Positions 47,801 to 57,291 of a DNA stretch of 64,000 bases are shown one piece after another (position 1 is the first letter of the stretch; each line of letters opens with the position of its first letter). The position numbers were made by a program, and so were the translations under genes. The DNA is taken from contig NC_080051.1 of assembly GCF_026212465.1 (NCBI RefSeq), positions 20,070,446 through 20,134,445 of the forward strand, written 5' to 3'. The DNA is from Amaranthus tricolor (taxonomy: Eukaryota > Streptophyta > Magnoliopsida > Caryophyllales > Amaranthaceae). Under the pieces are notes generated by a model that was given only the letters and a program-made list of their open reading frames with translations, did not search any database and was not told the origin of the DNA.

Positions 47801-49093
47801 GGAATCATGTCAATGAACTTTTGGCCATCGCGGGCATTTTAGATCCAAGAAACAAGATGGATTGTGTGGTTCATTATTTTAAGAAATTGTATGGAGATAG
47901 CGCCGATGGTGAATTGGCAAGAGTAAGGAATACTCTTGATAATCTTTTCATTGAGTACCAACGTAAAAGTAATTTGGTGAATGGGAAATTACCATCAAAA
48001 AGAGGGTTTGAGGATAATATTGATGAGGATGAATTTGCTAGAGCAAAGAGGCAAAAATATGGATTTGTCTCGGTGGTTGAGGAGTATAGTGATGAGGATG
48101 ATTTTGCTAGAACAAAGAGGCAAAATATTAGACTTGTGCCCGTGAAAAGTGAGGTTGATCAATACTTGGAAAGTGCTACTTTACCGGAGGATAATGAATT
48201 TGATATTCTTGCATGGTGGAAGAACAACCAAAACTACCCAACTTTGCGAAGAATTGCCAAGGACATCCTTGCAATTCCAGTTGCATCGGTTAATTTGAAA
48301 AATGCATTTAGCATGAATGGACGTGTAGTTAGCGCTCATCGTTCTAGACTTCATTCTGAAACTTTGGAGGCTTTAATGTGCTTGCAGCATTGGATGGTTG
48401 ATGATGTTAAAGGTAATTTTGTACTAGTTTCCTATTTTTTATATACTATGTTTTGTCATTAACTAAAATACATTGTATTATTTTCCTTTGTAATTTTCTT
48501 TGATTTTGTCATAGGAACTTTTGAAGGTACTCTTGCTTATTCAACTATCAATGAAGATTGTGATGATGTGGAAGTGGCGGATATTCTTGATGTGGTAAAT
48601 ATAAAGCGTATTTTTTTATAAATAATTGATGCATAAATTAGGAGTATGTTATTATTATCATTGTTGTTTATCGATTAACAAATTTTTTGTTTACTTTGTT
48701 TGTGTAGGATATAGACGATATTAGTGTGGAGCAGTGATGAGGATTAGAGATTAGCAAATTAGCAATATAAGGAGGTTTGTGATTCTCTAAGAGACATTTT
48801 TTGATGTAATAATCATGTTTATTTTAGATTTAAGTTAATGATTTCATTATTTATTATTTTGGAGTGCTGTGAAGAGGGCTAATATTTTATCTATTAAAAT
48901 AAAATTAAGTTAGATTAGATTATAGCTTGCTCATTAGACTCATTTTAGAACTGGAACCAAGTTTAAACTCTTAAGATCCATGGATCTGAATCTCATACTT
49001 TTAGACCTTAATATGCGGATTTGGGTTTTCCCAAAACAGACCAGGATCTATACTCATCTGGATTATATTTAGATTGAACTTGTTGTCATCGCA
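44865..49093 (+). mobile_element. hAT-2 element inside S25 locus 1
   Basis: Starts TAGGGATGACAA at 44865 and ends TTGTCATCGCA at 49093, imperfect inverted ends. Flanks CTTGTAAC (44857-44864) and TTTGTAAC (49094-49101) agree at 7 of 8 bases, fitting an aged hAT target duplication. It lies in the last intron of the S25 gene, since the last S25 exon is found beyond it at 49552. The same left junction occurs in locus 2 (57292), so insertion came before the locus was duplicated. Confidence 0.8.
46092..48737 (+). CDS. hAT-2 BED-finger transposase-like protein, catalytic residues changed
   Basis: Four exons, 46092-46924, 47091-48412, 48515-48594, 48708-48737, joined in frame with GT-AG sites to 754 residues. 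A BED finger (CRNCKKTLSYKGNSGTSHLLKHCK) is followed by a partly duplicated segment. The RNase H-like region has VAITIEMW with Glu247 where hATs have Asp, and D314 kept (VVDNS). The dimerisation region (YLESATLPEDNEFDILAWWKNNQNYPTLRRIA) is present, but the ASESAFS motif reads NLKNAFS, so Lys681 replaces the catalytic Glu. It resembles RICESLEEPER/DAYSLEEPER-type proteins. Likely unable to transpose DNA, but might still bind it. The element has its own leader (about 45000-45183) and a possible 5' intron ending at 46073. Confidence 0.85.
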
Positions 49094-49128
49094 TTTGTAA
49101 CCCGTTTCATTTGATTTTTATGTTATTT

Positions 49129-49275
49129 ACATCATCATCATACCCAATGTATTCTGCTCAGGGTCTGGGGAGGGAAGGAAGACAACAACCCATACCCAGA
49201 AAGGAGGATGCGGTCAAAGAGTCCCCGGCTCAAAATATCCTCCGAAGAAGTTTTTTCTGCCTTTACTCGCCGACC
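49129..49275 (-). repeat. RTE LINE 3'-tail fragment
   Basis: ATCATCATACCCAATGTATT and CTGGGGAGGGAAGGAAGAC at the left match the 3' tail of the RTE LINE at 4815-5000. Only the tail is present, so it is either a strongly truncated LINE copy or a SINE using the same tail. It lies between hAT-2 and the last S25 exon. Confidence 0.7.
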
Positions 49276-49938
49276 TGCACCATAAATTTGACCTATAACG
49301 ATAATTAACAAATAAATACACGTAAAATAACTAAGCATATAAAAACTAAGAATGTAAATAAAGGAAAAGTAAGAACTAAGCAAAAAAGAGTCAAAGAGCG
49401 ATATATGAAAGGCAAAGAACAAGGACATCTATATGTTATTTACAAAAAATATAATTTCACGTTTTCGCTGCATAATATTCCTTGGCGCACACCAAGTATC
49501 GTATGTGTTGTATCTATTGGAGCCCTAATTTACATCTCGCTCAATATGCAGGCGAACGGATATTTGGCATGTAGAACAATCATGGACCTGATGGTCTGAG
49601 TTTCCATTACGATGGTTACCGATTCTGATGAGCATGCTAACCAGGAGATTTACACCCAAGCTGGTTTTGGGTTCGAACTTGGGAGTTTTATCCCTGTACT
49701 TATTTTGGTGAAATGATGGGTTGCGTACCGTGCTAATTCATCACTGAAAACCCTCCCCAAAAGGCACATAGATCATGTTTTGTATTTGATGGTAAAATTT
49801 GTTGGTGCTTAAGGGTACTTGTAATGTTATCTCAATTGGTTAGCTTGGCTCCGTTTATTTTGAAATTATTATTGTTAACTTGGCAAGTGCTCGGTAAAAA
49901 TGGTTACATGAATTCGATCGAAAAACCTTCATTGTGAT

Positions 49939-50462
49939 CAGGGTTATTAGGATTAGGATTCTACCTAGGATCGTTGAGGGGGTAGAATTAAAATCGGTTA
50001 AATCGGATCGTAGGATCGTGTGATTCTACAAATATGCAATAATGTGCATTGGATCACTGATTATTAATTGTATTTGTCTCTTTTTAAGTTTTAAGGTGTA
50101 GGTAAAATTTTATTTTTACTTTATCTATTAAGTTTTGAAAAAAAAACTTTTAATAATTATTTTTAAACTGCAAATAAAAAAACATTAATTTTATAAAGAT
50201 TCGATATAATTTTTTTAAATATATATTTATAAGTAAGTGAATTTGTATAATATGAATATATATTACGATTGAAACTATCTATATAGGATAGGATCGTATG
50301 ATCGTAGAATCGTGTTATGATTCTACCATTTAAATTCTTAAACTAAGTAGGATCGCACGATCCCATCACATTAAGATTTTACTTACGATCCGAATTGGTC
50401 GCATATTTTTGAATTATAAGATCATAAAATCGTAGATTAGAATCGGAATCCTAATAACTATG
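49939..50462. mobile_element. hAT-type MITE, 524 bp
   Basis: Left end CAGGGTTATTAGGATT and right end AATCCTAATAACTATG are inverted copies with two mismatches. An exact 8-bp target duplication ATTGTGAT flanks it (49931-49938 and 50463-50470). The interior is full of GGATCGTA/GATCGTAGAATCG-like words in both directions. No coding frame. The superfamily driving it is hAT, from the 8-bp duplication. Confidence 0.85.
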
Positions 50463-53005
50463 ATTGTGATTGATTTCTTATAGTTTATCCATTAGAATAT
50501 CAAAACAACATTCTTGTAAAGAGTTAAGAGCAAAAAATGAGGAAATTGGCGAGGGAGATCAGCAACATTTAGGCAATATTTGGTTACTTAAATTTTAGAA
50601 CATGGTAACGGATTCAATTTCCTTTTCCGTTATACAATGTTTGGATATTTTCGTATTCGTTTTCGTTACCTAAAGTTAATCGTTTCCTTCTATATGTTAA
50701 AAATCTAGTAGTAACAAATATACCTTCTTTAAAACTCCATTGAAAGCTCTACTTTCTCAATTCAAAATTTAGCTTTGTATGTGTGCGCAATTTTCTCTCG
50801 GTTATTTTTTTTTAAGGTATTCTCTTTTTTTTCTATTGCATCTCACAATCAAATTTCTTGAATAATCTTCTGGTAAATATCCTTGAATTGATCCCAAAAA
50901 ATGTATAAATTTTCCAAAATTGATTGAAAAGTATAAATTTTTTTAACGCAATTAAATTTTAGAGATAGAACATATAACTAAATTCTGTAAATATCATTAA
51001 AAGGTAATTATTATTCTTTCCAATTTTCCATCTTTTTCTTTTACTACTCCCTTTCCTATTCCAACTTTTGTGCCAAATACTCCTTAGAGTGCTCATGATA
51101 GAAAAAAATACTAAGTCACAATTTTAAGACAATATGTTGTCTTTTAGAAATGGTTAACCTTCTAAATTAACCACTTTAACATTGTCTCATTTCACATTTG
51201 AAAGTTGAATTTTACAAATTGCTTTCACTAGTTGAACTTTAGAAATTGTTTTTTTTTATTGGGTTTTGGCTTGTTGTTTATCTTTAAGGTATAATTTTTT
51301 TATTTAACTTAAAAAAATTTAAAATTAGAAAAAACCTCTTTTTATTTCCCTATTTCTCTACTATTCACGTTACAATTAAAAAGTACCCAATAGAAAAGTT
51401 ATCCTTAAAGTTCAACCTATTAAGAATAATTTGTAAAGTTCAATCTACTAATATAAAAAGAACTAAAGTTAAACCAAAATATTTTGTTTTATGCAAGGGC
51501 ATTACTAAATATAAACACATTTTCATTATGCTGTCACTCTTTTTTAATTTATTTATTTGTTTTTTTTGTTTTGCCCTTGCTTCTTATTCAAGTCAATAGT
51601 TTATTTGACTTTTTATCATTTTTAGATGGTCAAATGAGATTACTTGGTAAGGAGAAAGTGTGAGACTATAATATGTTGTTACTGGTCTATTATTATATTA
51701 ATTTTTCTTTGCAAAAAATCTGAAAAAAATGAATTTCACCAATTTCATTACAACAAAAAAATCATAAGCAACAAAAATCGAAACAGAGATGAACAAATAA
51801 ACCTCGACAACAAAAATTCCAAAATAAAAAAGTCGAATGAGAGATGAACAAAGAAACCCAAAAAATATCCAAAACAATAAAAATCGAAACAAAGACGAAC
51901 AAACCCTAACAACAAACCATAAACAAAAAATTAAAAAAAAAAAAAAAGAAATCAAAACAGAGATAAACAAACAAACCTAGAAACAAAAAAAAATTCCAAA
52001 ACAACAAAAATTGAAACACATACGAAAGAACAAACCAAGAAACAAAAAAATCTTAAATAATAAACCAAACAATCCCTTATTTTCCGAGTAAGTAAAAGCT
52101 TTAAGTGATTCATTGCCTGCACATATATTTAGTTTTTCTTGATGAACAATCCCTTAATTCAGCTGGATATTTTGCATGTGGTCACTAAGAACAATATTTT
52201 CATTTCAACCCTTAATTTTTAGCTCTTATACTACAAATGACGCAAGTTTTTAATGCACTATAAACCATCTATTTGTACTGATAACATGATATGGCTGTGT
52301 TATTGAACACTTGCTCCACATTTACCTTGCATTTTGACTGCTTGGTGCATCATCCATGTCTAAGTTGCCTACTAAATACTACCACCGACACACCATTTAT
52401 ACCAGCCCTTAATAATAACTACCTCGACCATCGTAGCACCCAACAATAGCAACCTTTGAAAAAGATTTTTCTTGACTGAAATTCAGGTAGCTAATGCTGC
52501 TCTCATTTCTTTAGACAACATAAAAGTTGATGTTTGAGTTTGTCATGGATCAAAGATATATCTTTTTTCCAAAGCCTATTGCAAGGCTTATCTATACTTT
52601 CCTTGTGTTTGTGTACGTGATATTGTACTCTATCTTTCGTGATGTTACACCGACTTTCATGTTTATTTTTCAAATACTGAGATCTGAGGATAACATTCAA
52701 GAAGAACATTCAGTTGTGACCTTAGAGCAAACTAAATCTGCTATCCAACAAATAATAAACAATGTAATGGTGTAAAATTTGCAGATATGAATATACATGA
52801 CTACTATAAGATTGAAAGTTTAGTAAATCTAACAAAATTTCATAATATTGTAATATTTTATATTTATTTTAACTACATATAGATTACAATGCCAATTTGA
52901 TTATTTAATCTATTAAAGATTAATTATTTTATTTGATAATGTAAACTTTTAAATCAAATAGTATTTCATGGGGAGCACTTACTACGCACGCACCTAGTAC
53001 AAATA
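50463..53005. other. AT-rich spacer between the two S25 loci
   Basis: No gene recognised. 51770-52060 is A-rich with repeats of AACAAAAATCGAAACAGAGA-like units at about 60-70 bp. A frame at 52527-52775 (82 codons, hydrophobic centre) has no recognisable domain. Confidence 0.45.
51755..52060. repeat. A-rich degenerate tandem repeat
   Basis: Repeated phrases AAAAATCGAAACA, GATGAACAAA and AACAAACC recur at intervals of about 60-130 bp. Confidence 0.5.
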
Positions 53006-53806
53006 AATATTTAGATTCGTCGGGTACATGCATTGGATCTAGTATTAGAAACGGATTTAGATCCAGTTCCATTCTCGTTCTTCATCAAACCCTAAAAACA
53101 TAACCCTTGACCTTCTTTAAAAATAATATCACCGAGACACAGAAACCTTCAACCTTGAATCCGCCGCCGTTTCCTCCATTCCAGCATTCCCTAATCCTTC
53201 ATTTCCATAAAAAATGGTGAGTTTCCCACATCTCCATTCTTTTCCTTCTCATCTTGATCTCCCCCTCCTAACGACATCGTTTTCTGTTCTCTTTATTTCA
53301 GGCTTCAAAGAAGAATAAAGATCCTTAGTCCTTATCTTATCTCTAAAAACCTGTGAAGTCCAATGGTGGCTATCAAAACAAGAAGGTAACATTAACAATA
53401 ATAATAAATGGCCATTTTTACGACCATTGTATAACTTCTTAAACCCTAGTTTTCATTTAATTTAATTCAATTTTATTTTCTTTTTAGTTAAATTACAGAA
53501 ATGGAATAAAGGAAAATAAAAGTAGAAGCTGAATAGTATGGTATTGTTCGTTCAATCTTCTGACGAAAAGTAGGTTTTGAGCACCGTACTGGGCCCCAAA
53601 AAATTGGAGGCCTTAATATTAATTTGTATTTTAAAAAACAAAACTAATAGAAAAATATAAGCCTTTAAATAATTTATCATTTTTTCTCCGCCCTTGGAGA
53701 AAAGCTATTGTAAAAAAAGGGGTAAAATTACCCTGAGTCGTTCAGAGAGAGTTGACATAGGGACGAGTTTAGCTACAGGCATTGATTGGGTGTTATGCTA
53801 TTGATT

Positions 53807-53896
53807 GGCCTCTAATGATGATCAAAAGAATACTTTTGTTCTTCCGAGATGTTCCCATGAGGAAAAACGTTTTTGGAGACCTGAACTGAAGAGGCC
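53807..53896 (+). ncRNA. C/D box snoRNA, type A, locus 2 unit 1
   Basis: Perfect 7-base closing stem GGCCTCT (53807-53813) and AGAGGCC (53890-53896); C box ATGATGA at 53815-53821; D box CTGA at 53886-53889. The guide TTGGAGACCTGA before the D box is complementary to UCAGGUCUCCAA of plant 25S rRNA (remembered). Best-preserved type A copy. Confidence 0.82.
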
Positions 53897-54150
53897 GTTC
53901 AGTTTTTTGTTTGTAAATTTTCAATTATGGCATTGATGGTAATGACTTTTATGGTTGACTGGTTGTCATTGTTGAAGTGTTGAGGTTAATCTATTGTACA
54001 TAATTTTTGGTGCGTTTTAGTGATTTGATTGTGTCTGTTGGGGCTTGAGTGCGTCTAAGTAGCATAGTTTATTGTGCACTTGTTCAATGATTGATGATGG
54101 AGATTCCTGCTGGGTTTTTGCTTTATGGATTAGTTTTGATTTCTCTTGTT

Positions 54151-54234
54151 GGCCTCTAATGATGATGAAAGTTGTGACTTTCATTCTTCTGAGATTTTCT
54201 GTGGAAGCTTTAGGGAGACCTGAACTGAAAAGGC
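54151..54234 (+). ncRNA. C/D box snoRNA, type B, locus 2 unit 1
   Basis: GGCCTCT at 54151; C box ATGATGA at 54159-54165; D' CTGA at 54189-54192; D CTGA at 54225-54228; closing side AAAGGC (one mismatch). GAGACCTGA before D matches the 25S target; CTTTCATTCTT before D' has one mismatch to the 18S target. Confidence 0.75.
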
Positions 54235-54375
54235 TTTAGGTGTTGTTCTATAGTTCATATTCTTTAAATGTTAGTCTAAAAGGTTGTATATGAGAGTATT
54301 GTGGTGCCTTGGTGATTCATTTATGTATTCAAGTTTTCTGGATTAATGTAATTTAATTTTAATTTGCATATTGTG

Positions 54376-54435
54376 TTGGTTCTTTTGATTTTAAAGTATA
54401 ATGTTTTTATCACCTAAAACTTTGGCAACTTTAGG
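54376..54435 (+). pseudogene. snoRNA remnant, type C, locus 2 unit 1
   Basis: Scattered matches to the type C unit (TTTTATCACCT, CTTTGGCAAC, TTTAGGC) without C or D box. Too decayed to function. Confidence 0.45.
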
Positions 54436-54520
54436 CTTTTGTTATTCTGTGGATATATTTGAGTCAACTTTCCATTGTTGAGAATTTATTTAGTCTATGT
54501 TTAGAGTTGAAGTCGTAAGT

Positions 54521-54620
54521 AAGGTGAAACAAAAGGAGAAGTTGGACAATATGTGTTTCGATTAATCTTCATACAAAAAGCTATTGTTGGAAATGCCTAT
54601 AGCTAAACTTGTTCGCCCTT
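54521..54620 (+). repeat. Second copy of S25 exon 3 (locus 2)
   Basis: Sequence from GAAACAAAAGGAGAAGTTGG to GGAAATGCCTATAGCTAAAC repeats S25 exon 3 with changes. No acceptor AG in the original context. It opens the second amplification unit. Confidence 0.7.
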
Positions 54621-54912
54621 GGGAATGTTGATTTCATTTGAAAATGCGAATTTGACTCAAATTTAGTGTTTGGCAAATAAAAAATATTTAAATATAGATT
54701 TGAGTCAAATCCACTATTTTTTGAACGTGGTTAAAGATAAGGATTCGAGAATGACTTTCCTAACCTTGTCATTCTCAAATTCATCTTCAATGAATTTATA
54801 ATTGAAATCTACAATTTGAAATGAAATGCTTGTTTCCAAACGTAACTTTAAACTCTTTCTGAATGAATAAGGGTAATTTTCGTTTTTTTAGGGATTTAGA
54901 AACTTTTTATTA

Positions 54913-54981
54913 AGCCTCCTAATGATTAAAAATCACTTTCGTCCTCCAAAATGTTGTGATGAAAAATTAAATTTTTTAGGC
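54913..54981 (+). pseudogene. snoRNA remnant, type D, locus 2 unit 2
   Basis: Starts GCCTCCTAATGATTA as in type D but lacks the D box region; ends TTTTTAGGC. Confidence 0.5.
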
Positions 54982-55115
54982 AGTTGTTTTACTTGGCTTT
55001 TGCACGTGTGTTGAATTAATTCGACATTCTTATGTGAAGTATAATTCTCTATTACTATGACTTTTAATCAAATTACTAGAGTAAATTTTTCTGTGTAGCT
55101 TTTGTTTTATTGACT

Positions 55116-55206
55116 GACCCCTAATGATGATAAAATCAATACTTTTGTTCTTCCGAGATGTTCCCATGCGGAAAAGACTTTTTTGGAGACCTGAACTGAA
55201 GAGGCC
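55116..55206 (+). ncRNA. C/D box snoRNA, type A, locus 2 unit 2
   Basis: C box ATGATGA at 55124-55130; D box CTGA at 55196-55199 followed by AGAGGCC. The guide TTTTGGAGACCTGA fits 25S UCAGGUCUCCAA. The 5' stem side reads GACCCCT, so the closing stem is weakened. Confidence 0.72.
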
Positions 55207-55517
55207 TTTCATTTTTTGTTTTTGTGTAATTGTTCAATCATGGCAATGATTGTAATGACTTCTATTGTTGAAGTTTTGAAGTTAATCTATTGGATTTAAT
55301 TTTTGGTTTATGCATTTTTCTGTGTTTTAGTGATTTACTTGTGTCGGGGCTTGTGTGTGTTTGAGTAGCATAGGTTATTCTGCACTTGCTTATTGATTGA
55401 TGATGGAGATTCAGTGATTTACTACTAGGTTTTTGCTATGCTTGTCAGAGGAGCTTATTTTTGATACATTTAAATTAAATTTTTGGATTGTTTTATATGA
55501 ATTAGATTTCCTTTATT

Positions 55518-55601
55518 GGCCTCTAATGATGATGAAAGTTGTAACTTTCGTTCTTCTGAGATTTCATGCGAAAGCTTTTAGGAGACCTGAACTAAAGAGG
55601 C
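55518..55601 (+). ncRNA. C/D box snoRNA, type B, locus 2 unit 2
   Basis: GGCCTCT at 55518; C box ATGATGA at 55526-55532; D' CTGA at 55556-55559 preceded by AACTTTCGTTCTT, a 13-base perfect complement of 18S AAGAACGAAAGUU. The D box reads CTAA (55592), so only the D' guide may work. Confidence 0.68.
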
Positions 55602-55737
55602 TATAGGTGCTGTTCAATAGCTCTTATTTTTAAGACTGCTATTCTAAAAAGGTTGAGTATGAGAGGCTGTAGTGTAACATTTTTAAAATTTTCTAGATTG
55701 TAGATTGTAATGTAATGTTTTTTATTTTCATATTGTT

Positions 55738-55812
55738 GCCTCTTGTGATGTTAAATATGACCTTTTATCACCTGAGATTTCAATGCTGAAAGACGTTAGT
55801 AACTGAAGAGGC
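55738..55812 (+). ncRNA. C/D box snoRNA, type C, locus 2 unit 2
   Basis: Perfect stem GCCTCT and AGAGGC; C box GTGATGT at 55745-55751; D' CTGA at 55772-55775 after TGACCTTTTATCAC; D CTGA at 55803-55806. The 18S-matching D' guide is unchanged from locus 1. Confidence 0.78.
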
Positions 55813-55895
55813 TTTTGTTATTTTGTTGATGCATTTGACTATTTGAGTCAACTATGCGGAGAGTTATTTGTTCTATGTTGTTGAGTTTAAGTTGT

Positions 55896-56015
55896 AAGGA
55901 AAACAAAAGGAGGACTTGGACAGTATGGCATTGTTCGAACATTCTTCATATTGAAAGCTATTGTGGGAATCGAGAAATGCCTATAGCTAAACCCGTCCCT
56001 CCTGTAACTCTTTCT
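55896..56015 (+). repeat. Third copy of S25 exon 3 (locus 2)
   Basis: From AAACAAAAGGAGGACTTGGA through GAAATGCCTATAGCTAAACC; frame broken. Followed by a half type C snoRNA (about 56060-56093, TCAATGCTGAAAGACG to AGAGGC). Confidence 0.65.
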
Positions 56016-56364
56016 TTATTCCCTTTTTTAGGGTTTTTAAAACTTTTTATTTAAAGCTTCTCAATGCTGAAAGACGTTGGTAAATAAAGAGGCTTTTGTT
56101 ATTCTGTAGATGCATTTGAGTCAACTCTCCATTGCAGAGTCTTATTTGGTCTATGTCTAGCTACCTGCTGTAAAATACTCGTTGGTATGCTACTTGGACT
56201 TTGGTACTGATGTCGGTTTTGGTATGTGTTCTAGTGTTGGATACGTCTAAATATTCAATTTTACGCCTAAAGTGAAGTGTTTAAGTGCTATTCCAATGTC
56301 CAAGCATCAAAGATCGGACACGGATGTGTGAAGTATAATAAAGAGTCCGAGTAACATAGGTTCC

Positions 56365-56435
56365 ATCAATCTTTGTACAAAAAGCTATTGTGGGAGTATA
56401 GCTTAAATTTCCCTCATGTAACTCTTTTTGTACGA
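56365..56435 (+). repeat. Fourth, short copy of S25 exon 3 (locus 2)
   Basis: TCCATCAATCTTTGTACAAA followed by AGCTATTGTGGGA and AACTCTTTTTGTACGATTTA corresponds to the end of exon 3. It opens the last amplification unit. Confidence 0.6.
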
Positions 56436-56488
56436 TTTAGGGTAATTTCCCTTTTTTTTTTAAGGATTTTTGAAACTATTTTTCCAAA

Positions 56489-56571
56489 GCCTCCAATGAT
56501 AAAAAATTATCTTTGTTCTTCTGAGATGTTCTTATGTGGAAAAAGTATCTGGAGACCTGAACTGAAGAGGA
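56489..56571 (+). ncRNA. C/D box snoRNA, type D, locus 2 last unit
   Basis: C box ATGATAA at 56496; D' CTGA at 56521-56524; D CTGA at 56562-56565 after GGAGACCTGAA; stem GCCTCC against AGAGGA, weakened at the end. Confidence 0.65.
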
Positions 56572-56667
56572 ATTTTTTTTACTTGGCATTTGCAGTTTGT
56601 TTAATTTTTGAGGAAATGATTAAATGGGTGTTTATAGTTTTATTGATTGAGTATTATGCTATTGGTT

Positions 56668-56755
56668 GGCCTCTAATGATGATCAAATGAATTCTTATGT
56701 TCTTCTAAGATGTTCCCTGGTGGAAAAACTTTTTTGGAGACATGAACTAAATAGT
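56668..56755 (+). ncRNA. C/D box snoRNA, type A, locus 2 last unit (decayed)
   Basis: GGCCTCT at 56668 and C box ATGATGA at 56676-56682 are kept, but the D box reads CTAA and the closing AGAGGCC is lost. Probably not processed. Confidence 0.5.
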
Positions 56756-56848
56756 TGTTGCTTGGTTTTGGCTCCCTTTATCAGGGGAGGGTATCTTTGA
56801 TTCATGTAAATTATGGGTTTGTGTTATATGAATTAGAATTCTCTTGTT

Positions 56849-56932
56849 GGCCTCTAATGATGATGAAAGTTGTAAACTTTCGTTCTTCTGAGATTTTCAT
56901 GCGGAAGCTTTAGAGACCTGAACTGAAGAGGC
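56849..56932 (+). ncRNA. C/D box snoRNA, type B, locus 2 last unit
   Basis: GGCCTCT at 56849 with AGAGGC at 56927-56932; C box ATGATGA at 56857-56863; D' CTGA at 56888-56891 preceded by AACTTTCGTTCTT (perfect 13-base complement of 18S AAGAACGAAAGUU); D CTGA at 56923-56926 preceded by GAGACCTGAA (25S match). All boxes intact: the best type B copy. Confidence 0.82.
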
Positions 56933-57014
56933 TTTATGGTGCCTTGGTGATACATTTATTTTTTAAGGGTTCCTTGATTGTAATGTGATGTATTTCAAAT
57001 TTTTATATTGTGTT

Positions 57015-57084
57015 GCCTCTTATAAAATATGACCTTTTATCACCTGAGATTTCAATGTTGAAAGACTTTGGTAACTGAAGAGGC
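57015..57084 (+). ncRNA. snoRNA type C, locus 2 last unit, C box deleted
   Basis: Stem GCCTCT (57015-57020) and AGAGGC (57079-57084), D' CTGA at 57044-57047 and D CTGA at 57075-57078 are intact. The C box TGTGATG present in other type C copies is deleted. GAAAGACTTTGGTAA before D is complementary over ten bases to 18S CAAAGUCUUU (remembered). Likely a pseudogene unless flanking sequence supplies a C box. Confidence 0.55.
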
Positions 57085-57291
57085 TTTTGTTATTTTGTGG
57101 ATGAATTTGAGTAACTCTTCATTGCAGAGAATCATTTGGTCTATGTTTCTGAAGTTAAGTTGTTAGTAATTGTTGGCTTAGAATCACAATGGAGTTTTCC
57201 CCTGTCAATTCATTCTTTAATGTGGTTCTTGTGAAGAAATGAATGATAGTCTTGTATTAAGCGTGTAATGGAAGTGTTAACCCCATGTAAT

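Larger units (their letters stand above)
43224..49716 (+). pseudogene. RPS25: Ribosomal protein S25 (eS25) locus 1, decayed, snoRNA host
   Basis: Four exons can be traced: ATG at 43224-43226, 43312-43365, 43475-43609 and 49552-49716. The first three keep frame and GT-AG sites and read as the N-terminal two thirds of eS25 (APKKDTPVKSSGG, then [19 protein letters not shown], then YEKLLSEMP, then LSERLR). The last exon is recognisable (ANGYLACRTIMDLMV, VSITMVT, QEIYTQA) but has an in-frame TGA at 49597, a 9-base insertion and a changed end. eS25 is a 40S subunit protein that helps start translation; a product stopping at 49597 would have 79 residues instead of about 108. The last intron contains four C/D snoRNA units and hAT-2. 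Intact splice sites in exons 1-3 would still let transcripts release snoRNAs. Confidence 0.82.

Noticed and set aside
49111..49308. 65-codon plus-strand frame
   Set aside because: It is the reverse side of the RTE LINE tail fragment.
52527..52775. 82-codon frame with hydrophobic centre
   Set aside because: No homology recognised, no promoter or conserved neighbours; not enough for a gene call.
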